Below are positions 1-5,021 of a stretch of 5,647 nucleotides of DNA, piece after piece. The DNA lies in the NCBI GenBank assembly GCA_020051025.1, contig JAGVJS010000162.1, forward strand, positions 1-5,647, written 5' to 3'. The DNA comes from Sphingobium sp. (GTDB lineage Bacteria; Pseudomonadota; Alphaproteobacteria; Sphingomonadales; Sphingomonadaceae). Position numbers and translations under genes: made by a program. A model generated the notes under the pieces. It was given only the letters and a program-made list of their open reading frames with translations, was not told the origin of the DNA and ran no database searches. Numbering within the stretch: position 1 is the stretch's first letter; each line of letters begins with the position of its first letter.

Positions 1-251
1 GACAATTGCAGCATCGCGCCGAGGCCCAGGCCAAGCGCGACGACGAGGCCGGTGCCGCCTAGAATCGCGCCCGCCCCCTTTTCGACCGCCTTGGCTGTTT
101 CTTCCATCGGCAGGCCGGCCAGCACGCCCACGGTAAAGGCACCGCAGAGCAGGCCGACAAAGGGATGAAGGCGCCCCCGGATGATGAGAATAATCGACAG
201 GGCGATGCCGACGATGGCGGCCAGGATCAGCCGATAGTCAGCCGGGCTCAT
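1..251 (-). CDS. GntP-family gluconate (aldonate):H+ symporter, N-terminal fragment
   Basis: The gene reads leftward from ATG at 251-249 and runs off the left edge, so only the first 83 residues are present; GntP-family permeases are usually about 440-450 residues. The fragment is strongly hydrophobic. Membrane segments lie at about residues 8-24 and 31-47, and a third begins near 63. The arrangement HPF (29-31), an amphipathic stretch around EETAKAVEKG (50-59), then a Gly-rich helix with GLVVALGLGLG is the usual N-terminal pattern of gluconate:H+ symporters. A purine-rich GAGGGGCGGGGG on the coding strand (about 254-265) supplies a ribosome-binding site. The family imports gluconate or related sugar acids across the inner membrane. 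The divergent oxidoreductase and lactonase genes would make such an acid in the periplasm, which fits. The exact substrate cannot be told from the fragment. Family call is confident. Confidence 0.82.
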   Translation of the reverse strand, partial: MSPADYRLILAAIVGIALSIILIIRGRLHPFVGLLCGAFTVGVLAGLPMEETAKAVEKGAGAILGGTGLVVALGLGLGAMLQL

Positions 252-379
252 TGCCCCCGCCCCTCAAAACCGGTTGAGAAACCCAAATCGGCAAACATAA
301 CCGAATGATGTGGTGATAGCGCCATCCTCTCCCCCTAAGATCCCGCCGAAATCCGGCGATTCCGCTGTGCGCATTTTAA

Positions 380-396
380 AATCTGTTGGACAGATT
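380..396. promoter_or_regulatory. Candidate operator: 7-3-7 inverted repeat
   Basis: AATCTGT (380-386) and ACAGATT (390-396) are perfect inverted copies separated by TGG. The site overlaps the TATAAT at 394-399 on the minus strand and would cover the expected start of the permease transcript. A dimeric repressor responding to a sugar acid would fit. The regulator is unknown; nothing in the window clearly encodes it, although the LuxR-type protein is a candidate. Confidence 0.42.
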
Positions 397-399
397 ATA
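394..399 (-). promoter_or_regulatory. Candidate -10 box of the permease promoter
   Basis: The minus strand reads a perfect TATAAT here. No good TTGACA-like -35 box lies 16-18 bases upstream on that strand (about 416-423), so the promoter may be weak or activator-dependent. A start about 7 bases downstream would give a permease leader of roughly 135 bases. The box overlaps the inverted repeat at 380-396, a layout typical of repression. This is inference from pattern only. Confidence 0.3.
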
Positions 400-400
400 A

Positions 401-420
401 AGGATAATTAGCTATATCCT
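401..420. promoter_or_regulatory. Candidate operator: AGGATA-N8-TATCCT inverted repeat
   Basis: AGGATA (401-406) and TATCCT (415-420) are perfect inverted arms around an 8-base AT-rich spacer. The site covers the -35 region of the proposed leftward permease promoter. Its centre is about 22 bases from that of the 380-396 repeat, close to two helical turns, so proteins bound at both would sit on roughly the same face. The arms differ in sequence from the neighbouring repeat, so two different regulators are possible. Confidence 0.3.
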
Positions 421-451
421 AGATATTTCGCGATCCTATACCATTTTTCGC

Positions 452-481
452 TTGAAGCTGTCTGACCAATTCAATTATTGT
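452..481 (+). promoter_or_regulatory. Weak sigma-70-like promoter candidate for the regulator cluster
   Basis: TTGAAG (452-457) and TATTGT (476-481) lie 18 bases apart on the plus strand and each partly match the -35 and -10 consensus. They sit in the AT-rich part of the intergenic region and precede the leader hairpin and the regulator start. Transcription would begin around 488. Partial matches like these also occur by chance. Confidence 0.28.
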
Positions 482-493
482 TAGCGTTACCGA

Positions 494-540
494 GTCCGAT
501 GCAGCCAGCGGGCCAGAAAGCTGGCGCATTGATATCGGAC
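494..540 (+). promoter_or_regulatory. Leader hairpin upstream of the LuxR-type gene
   Basis: Two nested inverted repeats are seen. The outer arms are GTCCGAT (494-500) and ATCGGAC (534-540); the inner arms are GCCAGC (504-509) and GCTGGC (520-525), around a 10-base loop. A 3-base/8-base internal loop separates the two stems. The structure ends 6 bases before the ribosome-binding sequence at 547-555. It is not followed by a T run, so it is not a typical intrinsic terminator. It could act as an mRNA leader element or as a DNA site for a regulator. Confidence 0.42.
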
Positions 541-546
541 CGAACA

Positions 547-555
547 GGGAGAGGA
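547..555 (+). promoter_or_regulatory. Ribosome-binding site fixing the LuxR-type gene start
   Basis: GGGAGAGGA lies 3 bases before ATG 559. The same nine bases occur before the next gene (859-867). This supports ATG 559 over the upstream TTG (478) and ATG (499), neither of which has such a site. Confidence 0.65.
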
Positions 556-558
556 CGG

Positions 559-840
559 ATGCACTTCGCGATGGATTTGCACGATAGTCTCGATCAGCAG
601 GAATATAGGCGCGTCGAACCGCCCCGCCTGACACCGACCCAGATGAAGGTATTATGCTGCGTCCATTCAGGACTGTTGAACAAGCAGATCGCCTATGAGT
701 TGGGCATGGCGGAGGCCACGGTGAAGGTCCACATGACGGCATTGATGCGCAAGCTGAATGTCCGCAACCGGACCCAGGCCGCGATCGCCGCCCGCAATCT
801 GGGCTGGTTGCGCCCGGCGCTCAGTCGGGCGGCCGACTGA
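559..840 (+). CDS. Short LuxR/NarL-type helix-turn-helix regulator without sensor domain
   Basis: The product is a 93-residue protein made almost entirely of a LuxR C-terminal DNA-binding domain (about residues 24-80). The opening LTPTQMKVL (24-32), the NKQIAYELGM scaffold helix (41-50), the recognition helix beginning AEATVKVHMTALMRKL (51-66) and the closing NRTQAA (70-75) match NarL/FixJ-type response regulators well. The first 23 residues are polar and too short for a receiver or ligand-binding domain, and the upstream DNA shows no remnant of one. ATG 559 is chosen for its ribosome-binding site, which is repeated before the next gene. The gene ends 31 bases before the oxidoreductase gene and is probably cotranscribed with it and the lactonase, so it is a likely local regulator of sugar oxidation. 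How it senses a signal is unknown. The domain call is firm, the role inferred. Confidence 0.85.
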   Translation: MHFAMDLHDSLDQQEYRRVEPPRLTPTQMKVLCCVHSGLLNKQIAYELGMAEATVKVHMTALMRKLNVRNRTQAAIAARNLGWLRPALSRAAD

Positions 841-858
841 CCGATCGCCTGGCAAACT

Positions 859-867
859 GGGAGAGGA
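859..867 (+). promoter_or_regulatory. Ribosome-binding site fixing the oxidoreductase gene start
   Basis: GGGAGAGGA precedes ATG 872 by 4 bases. The reading frame is open upstream to 758, but that part overlaps the LuxR-type gene in another frame. Starting at 872 places a twin-arginine motif at residues 6-7, as expected for an exported member of this family. Confidence 0.65.
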
Positions 868-871
868 TGGC

Positions 872-1975
872 ATGACCGGCAGTTCCCGTCGCAATATATT
901 GGCCGGCCTTGGCGCTGGCATGATGCTGTCCGGTATGAGCGGGAGCGCGGCGACGCGACCCGCCCGCAAGATCGGCTATGCGATCGTCGGCCTTGGTTCC
1001 TATGCCACGCGCCAGATCATGCCGAATTTTGCCGGGTGCGACCATGCCCGGCTGGTGGCTCTGGTCAGCGGCACACCGGCCAAGCTGGACCAATATGGCG
1101 CGGACTACGGCATCCCCAAGACGCACAGATACAGCTATGCCGATTTCGACCGCATCCGCGACAACCCGGATATCGATATCGTCTATGTCGTGCTGCCCAA
1201 CAGCCTGCACGCCGAATATAGCATCCGCGCCGCGCAGGCCGGCAAGCATGTGATGTGCGAGAAGCCGATGGCGGTGTCCGTTGCGGAATGCGAGGCGATG
1301 ATCGCCGCCTGCAAGAAGGCGGGGACCAGGCTGATGATCGGCTATCGGTCGCGTTTCGAACCCTATAACCGGCTGGCGATCGATCTGGCGCGATCGGCCC
1401 ATGTCGGGCGGACCCAGATCATTACGGCCGATCATGGCTTTCCGATCCGGCCGGACCAGTGGCGGCTGGACAAGCCGCTTTCGGGCGGCGGGTCGATGAT
1501 GGACATCGGCATCTACAGTCTGAACGCGGCGCGCTATCTGACCGGGGAGGAACCGGTCGCGGTCAGCGCGGTCGAAGTCACAGACCGATCCGATCCGCGG
1601 TTCCGCACGGTGGAGGATAAGATCAATTTCCTGCTGCGCTTTCCATCGGGCGTCATCGCCAATTGCGTGTCCAGCTACAGCTCGTCCCATAATCATTACA
1701 GGGTCAGCGGCACACAGGGCTGGATCGACATGGAGCCGGCGACTGCCTATTCCGGTCAGGTCATGACGATCCGCAAGGACGGCATCACCGCGCCGCGCAC
1801 CCTGCCTGCCACCGGCAAGAACCAGTTTGCCGGGCAACTCGACCATATGGCCGAATGCATCCTGAGCGGGGCGACGCCGATTGTGGCCGGCGAAGAAGGG
1901 CTGGCCGACCTGCGCGTGATCGAGGCGATCTATCGAAGCGCCGCAGAAGGCCGCAGCGTCAGGATCAACGCATGA
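872..1975 (+). CDS. gfo: Tat-exported glucose-fructose oxidoreductase-like protein (Gfo/Idh/MocA family)
   Basis: This 367-residue protein closely resembles Zymomonas mobilis GFOR, a periplasmic enzyme with bound NADP that oxidises an aldose to its lactone while reducing a second sugar such as fructose. A Tat signal is visible: S-R-R-N-I-L at residues 5-10, then a hydrophobic stretch, with likely cleavage after about A27. The Rossmann motif is GLG (40-42). ALVSG (63-67) carries S66, matching the serine linked to NADP preference in GFOR. CEKP (129-132) holds the family lysine K131, and DIGIYSLN (211-218) holds D211 and the proposed acid/base Y215. NQFAGQLDHMAE (317-328) and GEEGLADLRVIEAIY (340-354) are typical C-terminal motifs. 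Hardly any residues separate the predicted cleavage site from the Rossmann fold, so the GFOR N-terminal arm seems missing. It overlaps the lactonase gene by ATGA. An aldose-aldose oxidoreductase or other acceptor is possible; the substrate pair is not shown by sequence. Confidence 0.85.
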   Translation: MTGSSRRNILAGLGAGMMLSGMSGSAATRPARKIGYAIVGLGSYATRQIMPNFAGCDHARLVALVSGTPAKLDQYGADYGIPKTHRYSYADFDRIRDNPDIDIVYVVLPNSLHAEYSIRAAQAGKHVMCEKPMAVSVAECEAMIAACKKAGTRLMIGYRSRFEPYNRLAIDLARSAHVGRTQIITADHGFPIRPDQWRLDKPLSGGGSMMDIGIYSLNAARYLTGEEPVAVSAVEVTDRSDPRFRTVEDKINFLLRFPSGVIANCVSSYSSSHNHYRVSGTQGWIDMEPATAYSGQVMTIRKDGITAPRTLPATGKNQFAGQLDHMAECILSGATPIVAGEEGLADLRVIEAIYRSAAEGRSVRINA

Positions 1976-2961
1976 TCGGGCGGCGCACGGTTATCGCCGG
2001 GCTGGCAAGCCTGCCGGTCGCGGCGATGGCCGCCCCTGCCCCGACCGGCTTCGTGAAGCGGCTCAACCCCGGACTGGACGCGATCATCCCGCCATCCGCC
2101 ACGGTCGAGTTTCTGGCGGAGGGGTTCCGCTGGGCCGAGGGGCCAGTCTGGATAGCGCAGGGCGACTATCTGCTGTTCAGCGATCCGCCCGCCAATATCG
2201 TCTATCGCTGGCGCAAGGGGGAAGGCGCCCAGCCCTTCCTGTCGCCCGCCGGTTTTCAGGGCGACATTCCGGCCGGGGTGCGGGAGGCGGGCCTCAATGG
2301 CCTGACGACAGACAAGGACGGCGCATTGATCGCGGCGGACAGCGGGACACGCGCGATCGTGCGGGTCGACCTGAAAAGCCGCCAGCGCACCATCTTGGCC
2401 GACCAGTTTGATGGCAAGCGGTTCAACAGCCCCAACGACCTGTGCATCGCGCCGTCGGGCATCCTTTATTTCACCGATCCGCCTTATGGCTTTACCGATG
2501 GCGATGAATCCGCACTGCGCGAATTGCCGTATAATGGCCTTTACATGCGGACGCCGGACGGCACGGTGACCTTGATCGACGGCAGCCATCATCGCCCCAA
2601 TGGCGTGGCGATCGCGCCGGATGGGCGGACGCTCTATCTGGCGCTGTCGGACGAGAAGCAGCCCGAAGTGCGGGCCTATACGCTCGGCGCGGATGGGAGG
2701 CCGACCGGCCAGCGGCTGTTCCATGATTTCCGCGAGGGACTGGCACAAGGGCTGCCCGGCCTGCCAGACGGGATCAAGGTTGGTCCAAAGGGCCATGTCT
2801 TTGCCACCGGGCCGGGCGGCGTCCATATCTTTACCTCCGAGGGCGAGGCACTGGGCCTGGTGGGCGCGGGCAAGGCTGTCGCCAATATCTGTTTCGGCGC
2901 AGGCGGGGCCAGCCTGTTCCTGACATCGTCGGACCGGCTGGCCAGGATCGCGCTGCGATAA
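1972..2961 (+). CDS. gnl: Periplasmic gluconolactonase, SMP-30/LRE family
   Basis: This 329-residue six-bladed beta-propeller enzyme hydrolyses aldonolactones such as glucono-1,5-lactone to the free acid. The start ATG 1972 overlaps the oxidoreductase stop (ATGA) and is preceded by AGGA at 1961-1964. Residues 1-20 form an export signal with R4-R5 followed by a hydrophobic stretch ending A-M-A, probably Tat but possibly Sec. Expected divalent-metal and active-site residues of the SMP-30 family are visible: E56 in EGPVW, N155 in SPND, N210 in PNGVAIAPDG and D266 in LPDGIKV. Repeated blade motifs of the DxxG(x)LY/I type occur through the chain. Length fits the family. The product lactone of the upstream oxidoreductase is the obvious substrate, and translational coupling would keep the two enzymes in step. 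Lactone preference beyond gluconolactone is not determined. Confidence 0.88.
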   Translation: MIGRRTVIAGLASLPVAAMAAPAPTGFVKRLNPGLDAIIPPSATVEFLAEGFRWAEGPVWIAQGDYLLFSDPPANIVYRWRKGEGAQPFLSPAGFQGDIPAGVREAGLNGLTTDKDGALIAADSGTRAIVRVDLKSRQRTILADQFDGKRFNSPNDLCIAPSGILYFTDPPYGFTDGDESALRELPYNGLYMRTPDGTVTLIDGSHHRPNGVAIAPDGRTLYLALSDEKQPEVRAYTLGADGRPTGQRLFHDFREGLAQGLPGLPDGIKVGPKGHVFATGPGGVHIFTSEGEALGLVGAGKAVANICFGAGGASLFLTSSDRLARIALR

Positions 2962-2976
2962 GCTGACGACCACGCC

Positions 2977-3051
2977 CGTTTCGCCGCAAACGAAGTCGAG
3001 ACGTGGCCAGCGCGCTGCTTCCCGGTTCTCGCCTTCGCCCGAAACGAACCG
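2977..3051. repeat. Inverted REP-like palindromic pair between convergent genes
   Basis: The stretch between the lactonase stop and the GH35 stop is full of inverted repeats. CGAAGTCGAGA (2991-3001) faces TCTCGCCTTCG (3027-3037) with one mismatch, and CGTTTCG (2977-2983) faces CGAAACG (3040-3046). The centre has a perfect CAGCGCGCTG (3008-3017). The right half folds by itself: CGGTTC (3023-3028) with GAACCG (3046-3051), and TTCG (3034-3037) with CGAA (3040-3043). From memory, similar CTCGACTTCG/CGAAACGAAC elements recur between genes in sphingomonads; that comparison was not computed. A shared bidirectional terminator role is plausible, but no T run follows the stems. Confidence 0.5.
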
Positions 3052-3057
3052 ATCATG

Positions 3058-4665
3058 CTATTTATAGCGCCCCATCGTCACCTTGATCCAGACCGGCTGG
3101 TCGATCAGGTTCAGGCCATAATCGGTCTGGTCGCCGTTCCAGATACGATCCATGACCCATTCGCCCTTGTCGAAATGGCCTTCCTCGACCTTCACCACCA
3201 TGCCGCCCGGCGCGCTGCCCGCTTTGGACGCGAACTCGACGCGGACATGATCGCCGGTGAAGAGGAATTCATTGGCGGACAGTTGCGCCACCACCATGCC
3301 GCCGGTCGGTTCGGTCGCCCAGGCGGGCAGATCGGCCTTGGGGAACCATTCGCGCTGGCCGAACTGCCATTGGCCAAAGCTGGCGGTAATCGTCCAGTCG
3401 CCCATGGTCGTGCTGACTGGCGCGCCATCGTCCGGTTTGGCCGTGCCCCAGACCGGATGGTCGAAGGCGATCTTCGCCCAGGGCGCTGACGCTACCGCCC
3501 GATATTTGGCGGCGAAAGCGTCCAGCGTCTTGTCGTCGAAACCCTTGGCGCCCAATGGGTAGTTGTAGTAGCCGGTGCCATCCATGCCGAAGGGTGCAAA
3601 GCCGATCGCCCCGCGACCCAGCGCCGCCCAGAAATAGCGCGCATATTCGGCGGCATTGCCGATTTCCGGCACCATCAGCGCATTGTCCGGCCGGGTATAG
3701 AGGTCGAGATGCTTGAAGACGTTGCGGCTGGCGCGATCGTAAATGTCGGGCGCGGCCAGATCGAGCGAGGGCGCGGCGGCCTTCCATATGTCGATCACAT
3801 CGCCCTGCGGCCCGCCGCTGGACAGCGCCATCTGATCGGGCTTGGCGAAGGGATCGCCCAGCGATGCGTTCACATACATGGGCAGCGGCTTGATCGCCTT
3901 CCCCTCTGACGCCAGCGCCTCGATATAGCGGGCGGTGTGCCAGGTGTTGAAGGCCCGATCGGCCTGATCGCCAAAGACGCTGGCCCAGTTGCCGCCGGGC
4001 TTTTTCAAGGCTTTGGTCAGCGCGGCGGGCACCGGCCCGTCAAACAGCTTCTGCGCAGCCGGCGCATAGTCGCGCGGGTTCCTGTAGCTGCCGACTTCAT
4101 TTTCCGGCTGCACCATGATGACCGTATTCTGGGCGTCATGATCGCGAATATAGGCCATCAGCTTCAGGAAAGCGCGCTTGTCCGCCTCCAGCGTCGCGGC
4201 GCCATGGGGGGACAGGACGCCATGGTCCTTGCCATCCTTCGTCTTCATGCGCGGGAAACGGCGATTGTCCAGCTTCACCCAGTCGGGCGTGTAGGCAAGG
4301 CCGGTATTCTTCCAAGCGCCGAACCACAGCAGGACGATGCGCTTGTCATGTTTGCGCGCTTCATCGAGGAGGGTCTGGACGAAGCTATAGTCGAACTGCC
4401 CCTCCTTTGGCTCCAGTTGCTCCCAGGCGATCGGCGCTTCGACCGTATTGGCGCCGATCCGGTCGAGCACTGGCCAGACCTTCGCCAGCGGGGCAGTGTA
4501 ATTGCTGCTGTTGTTGACCTGACCGCCCAGCATCAGAAAGGGCGCGCCGTCCACGATCAGCGCATGCTTGCCGTTGCGCGTCTCGATATGCGGGGTGTCG
4601 CGCTGCGCTAAGGCAGGGGTTGCGGACAGAAGAGTAGCGGCGAGCAGGAGCCGGGCAAGGGTCAT
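3058..4665 (-). CDS. Secreted GH35 beta-galactosidase-like enzyme with DUF5597-type C-terminus
   Basis: This 535-residue glycoside hydrolase has a Sec signal peptide (residues 1-20, ending A-L-A before Q21), so it acts in the periplasm or outside the cell. The start ATG 4665 is chosen because the signal peptide begins there; the frame stays open upstream, but only through the mutarotase gene. The catalytic barrel spans about residues 35-400. Motifs include MLGGQVNNSS (45-54), GANTVEAPIAWEQLEP (71-86), VQPENEVG (185-192) with E190 as probable acid/base, and MVPEIGNA (331-338) with E334 as probable nucleophile. A beta-rich C-terminal part (about 400-530) fits DUF5597. The type resembles Cellvibrio Bgl35A, a beta-galactosidase acting on xyloglucan side chains, and homologues in Caulobacter and Xanthomonas. 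It is the last gene of a leftward operon after a mutarotase and an SDR. Other beta-galactosides are possible substrates. Confidence 0.83.
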   Translation of the reverse strand: MTLARLLLAATLLSATPALAQRDTPHIETRNGKHALIVDGAPFLMLGGQVNNSSNYTAPLAKVWPVLDRIGANTVEAPIAWEQLEPKEGQFDYSFVQTLLDEARKHDKRIVLLWFGAWKNTGLAYTPDWVKLDNRRFPRMKTKDGKDHGVLSPHGAATLEADKRAFLKLMAYIRDHDAQNTVIMVQPENEVGSYRNPRDYAPAAQKLFDGPVPAALTKALKKPGGNWASVFGDQADRAFNTWHTARYIEALASEGKAIKPLPMYVNASLGDPFAKPDQMALSSGGPQGDVIDIWKAAAPSLDLAAPDIYDRASRNVFKHLDLYTRPDNALMVPEIGNAAEYARYFWAALGRGAIGFAPFGMDGTGYYNYPLGAKGFDDKTLDAFAAKYRAVASAPWAKIAFDHPVWGTAKPDDGAPVSTTMGDWTITASFGQWQFGQREWFPKADLPAWATEPTGGMVVAQLSANEFLFTGDHVRVEFASKAGSAPGGMVVKVEEGHFDKGEWVMDRIWNGDQTDYGLNLIDQPVWIKVTMGRYK

Positions 4666-4676
4666 GAAGGGGCCTT

Positions 4677-5021
4677 TCAGGGCTGTTCGTCGAGGGAGAA
4701 GATGCGGGTCGTCTCGGTCCATTTGGCGCCGGGCACGGCCCAGGCGAGCGGGCACTGGACAGTGTCCATCTGCGCTTCCCACGCCTGCACCGCCGGATCG
4801 GCTGCGTCGGCCGCAGCCTTGACCGCCGGGTCGAAACCGGGGCCGGTTTCCATCAGCATGACGAGGCGATTGCCGCTGCGATAGATATCCATCGCCGTCA
4901 CATCGGCCGCGCGGATGCTGGCGCCGATCGCCGGGGGCAGCGCGCCCGATGCGTGCCATGCCTCATAGTGGGCGATGGCCTCCGCATCGTCGACCAGATC
5001 GATCAGCAGGACATGGCGCAT
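4677..5021 (-). CDS. L-rhamnose/L-fucose mutarotase-family protein (RhaM-like)
   Basis: This small cytoplasmic protein of 114 residues belongs to the RhaM (DUF718) family, which speeds alpha/beta anomer exchange of deoxy-hexoses such as L-rhamnose or L-fucose. Family features seen are an N-terminal beta strand (RHVLLIDL), Y19 and H23 in HYEAWH (18-23), matching the Tyr/His pair of E. coli RhaM, the DIYRSGNRLVMLME stretch (45-58) and a C-terminal ETTRIFSL strand (101-108 region). It is about 10 residues longer than E. coli RhaM, with the extra length before the last strand. ATG 5021 is preferred over a TTG one codon earlier, because it forms a TGATG overlap with the SDR stop and implies translational coupling. 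The next gene, GH35, starts 11 bases after its stop. The SDR neighbour favours L-fucose over L-rhamnose, but sequence alone does not settle the sugar. Confidence 0.78.
   Translation of the reverse strand: MRHVLLIDLVDDAEAIAHYEAWHASGALPPAIGASIRAADVTAMDIYRSGNRLVMLMETGPGFDPAVKAAADAADPAVQAWEAQMDTVQCPLAWAVPGAKWTETTRIFSLDEQP

Larger units (their letters stand above)
252..558. other. Divergent intergenic control region
   Basis: These 307 bases separate the leftward permease from the rightward regulator-oxidoreductase-lactonase cluster. The central part (about 370-480) is clearly richer in A and T than the surrounding coding DNA, as expected of promoters. It contains a TATAAT on the minus strand, two separate inverted repeats (380-396 and 401-420), a weak plus-strand promoter candidate (452-481) and a large leader hairpin (494-540). 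A 5-base inverted repeat, CTCAA (263-267) and TTGAG (274-278), lies next to the permease ribosome-binding site and could fold in its leader. I found no credible protein in this stretch. A rightward reading frame opening at TTG 478 exists, but its first 27 codons cross the hairpin and lack a ribosome-binding site. Confidence 0.7.

Noticed and set aside
478..558. N-terminal extension of the LuxR-type protein from TTG 478
   Set aside because: The extra 27 residues show no domain, cross the leader hairpin and lack a ribosome-binding site, whereas ATG 559 has a strong one.
821..1846. Long leftward open frame (341 codons) opposite the oxidoreductase gene
   Set aside because: Its translation is rich in Arg, Ala, Gly and His with no recognisable domain. 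It lies fully opposite a clearly conserved enzyme, as expected for antisense frames in GC-rich DNA.
1930..2973. Long leftward open frame (347 codons) opposite the lactonase gene
   Set aside because: No domain is recognisable, the composition is biased and there is no ribosome-binding site. The plus-strand lactonase explains the region.
2977..2992. Simple intrinsic terminator from CGTTT-CGCCGC-AAACG
   Set aside because: The stem is only 5 pairs, AT-rich at its inner end, and has no following T run. The wider REP-like symmetry describes the region better.
3937..4611. Rightward open frame (224 codons) opposite the GH35 gene
   Set aside because: It is antisense to a well-supported glycoside hydrolase with catalytic motifs and shows no family features. 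The same applies to the rightward frame at 3055-3489.
4666..4959. N-terminal extension of the GH35 protein up to 4959
   Set aside because: The added 98 residues are read out of frame from the mutarotase gene and would bury the evident signal peptide starting at 4665.
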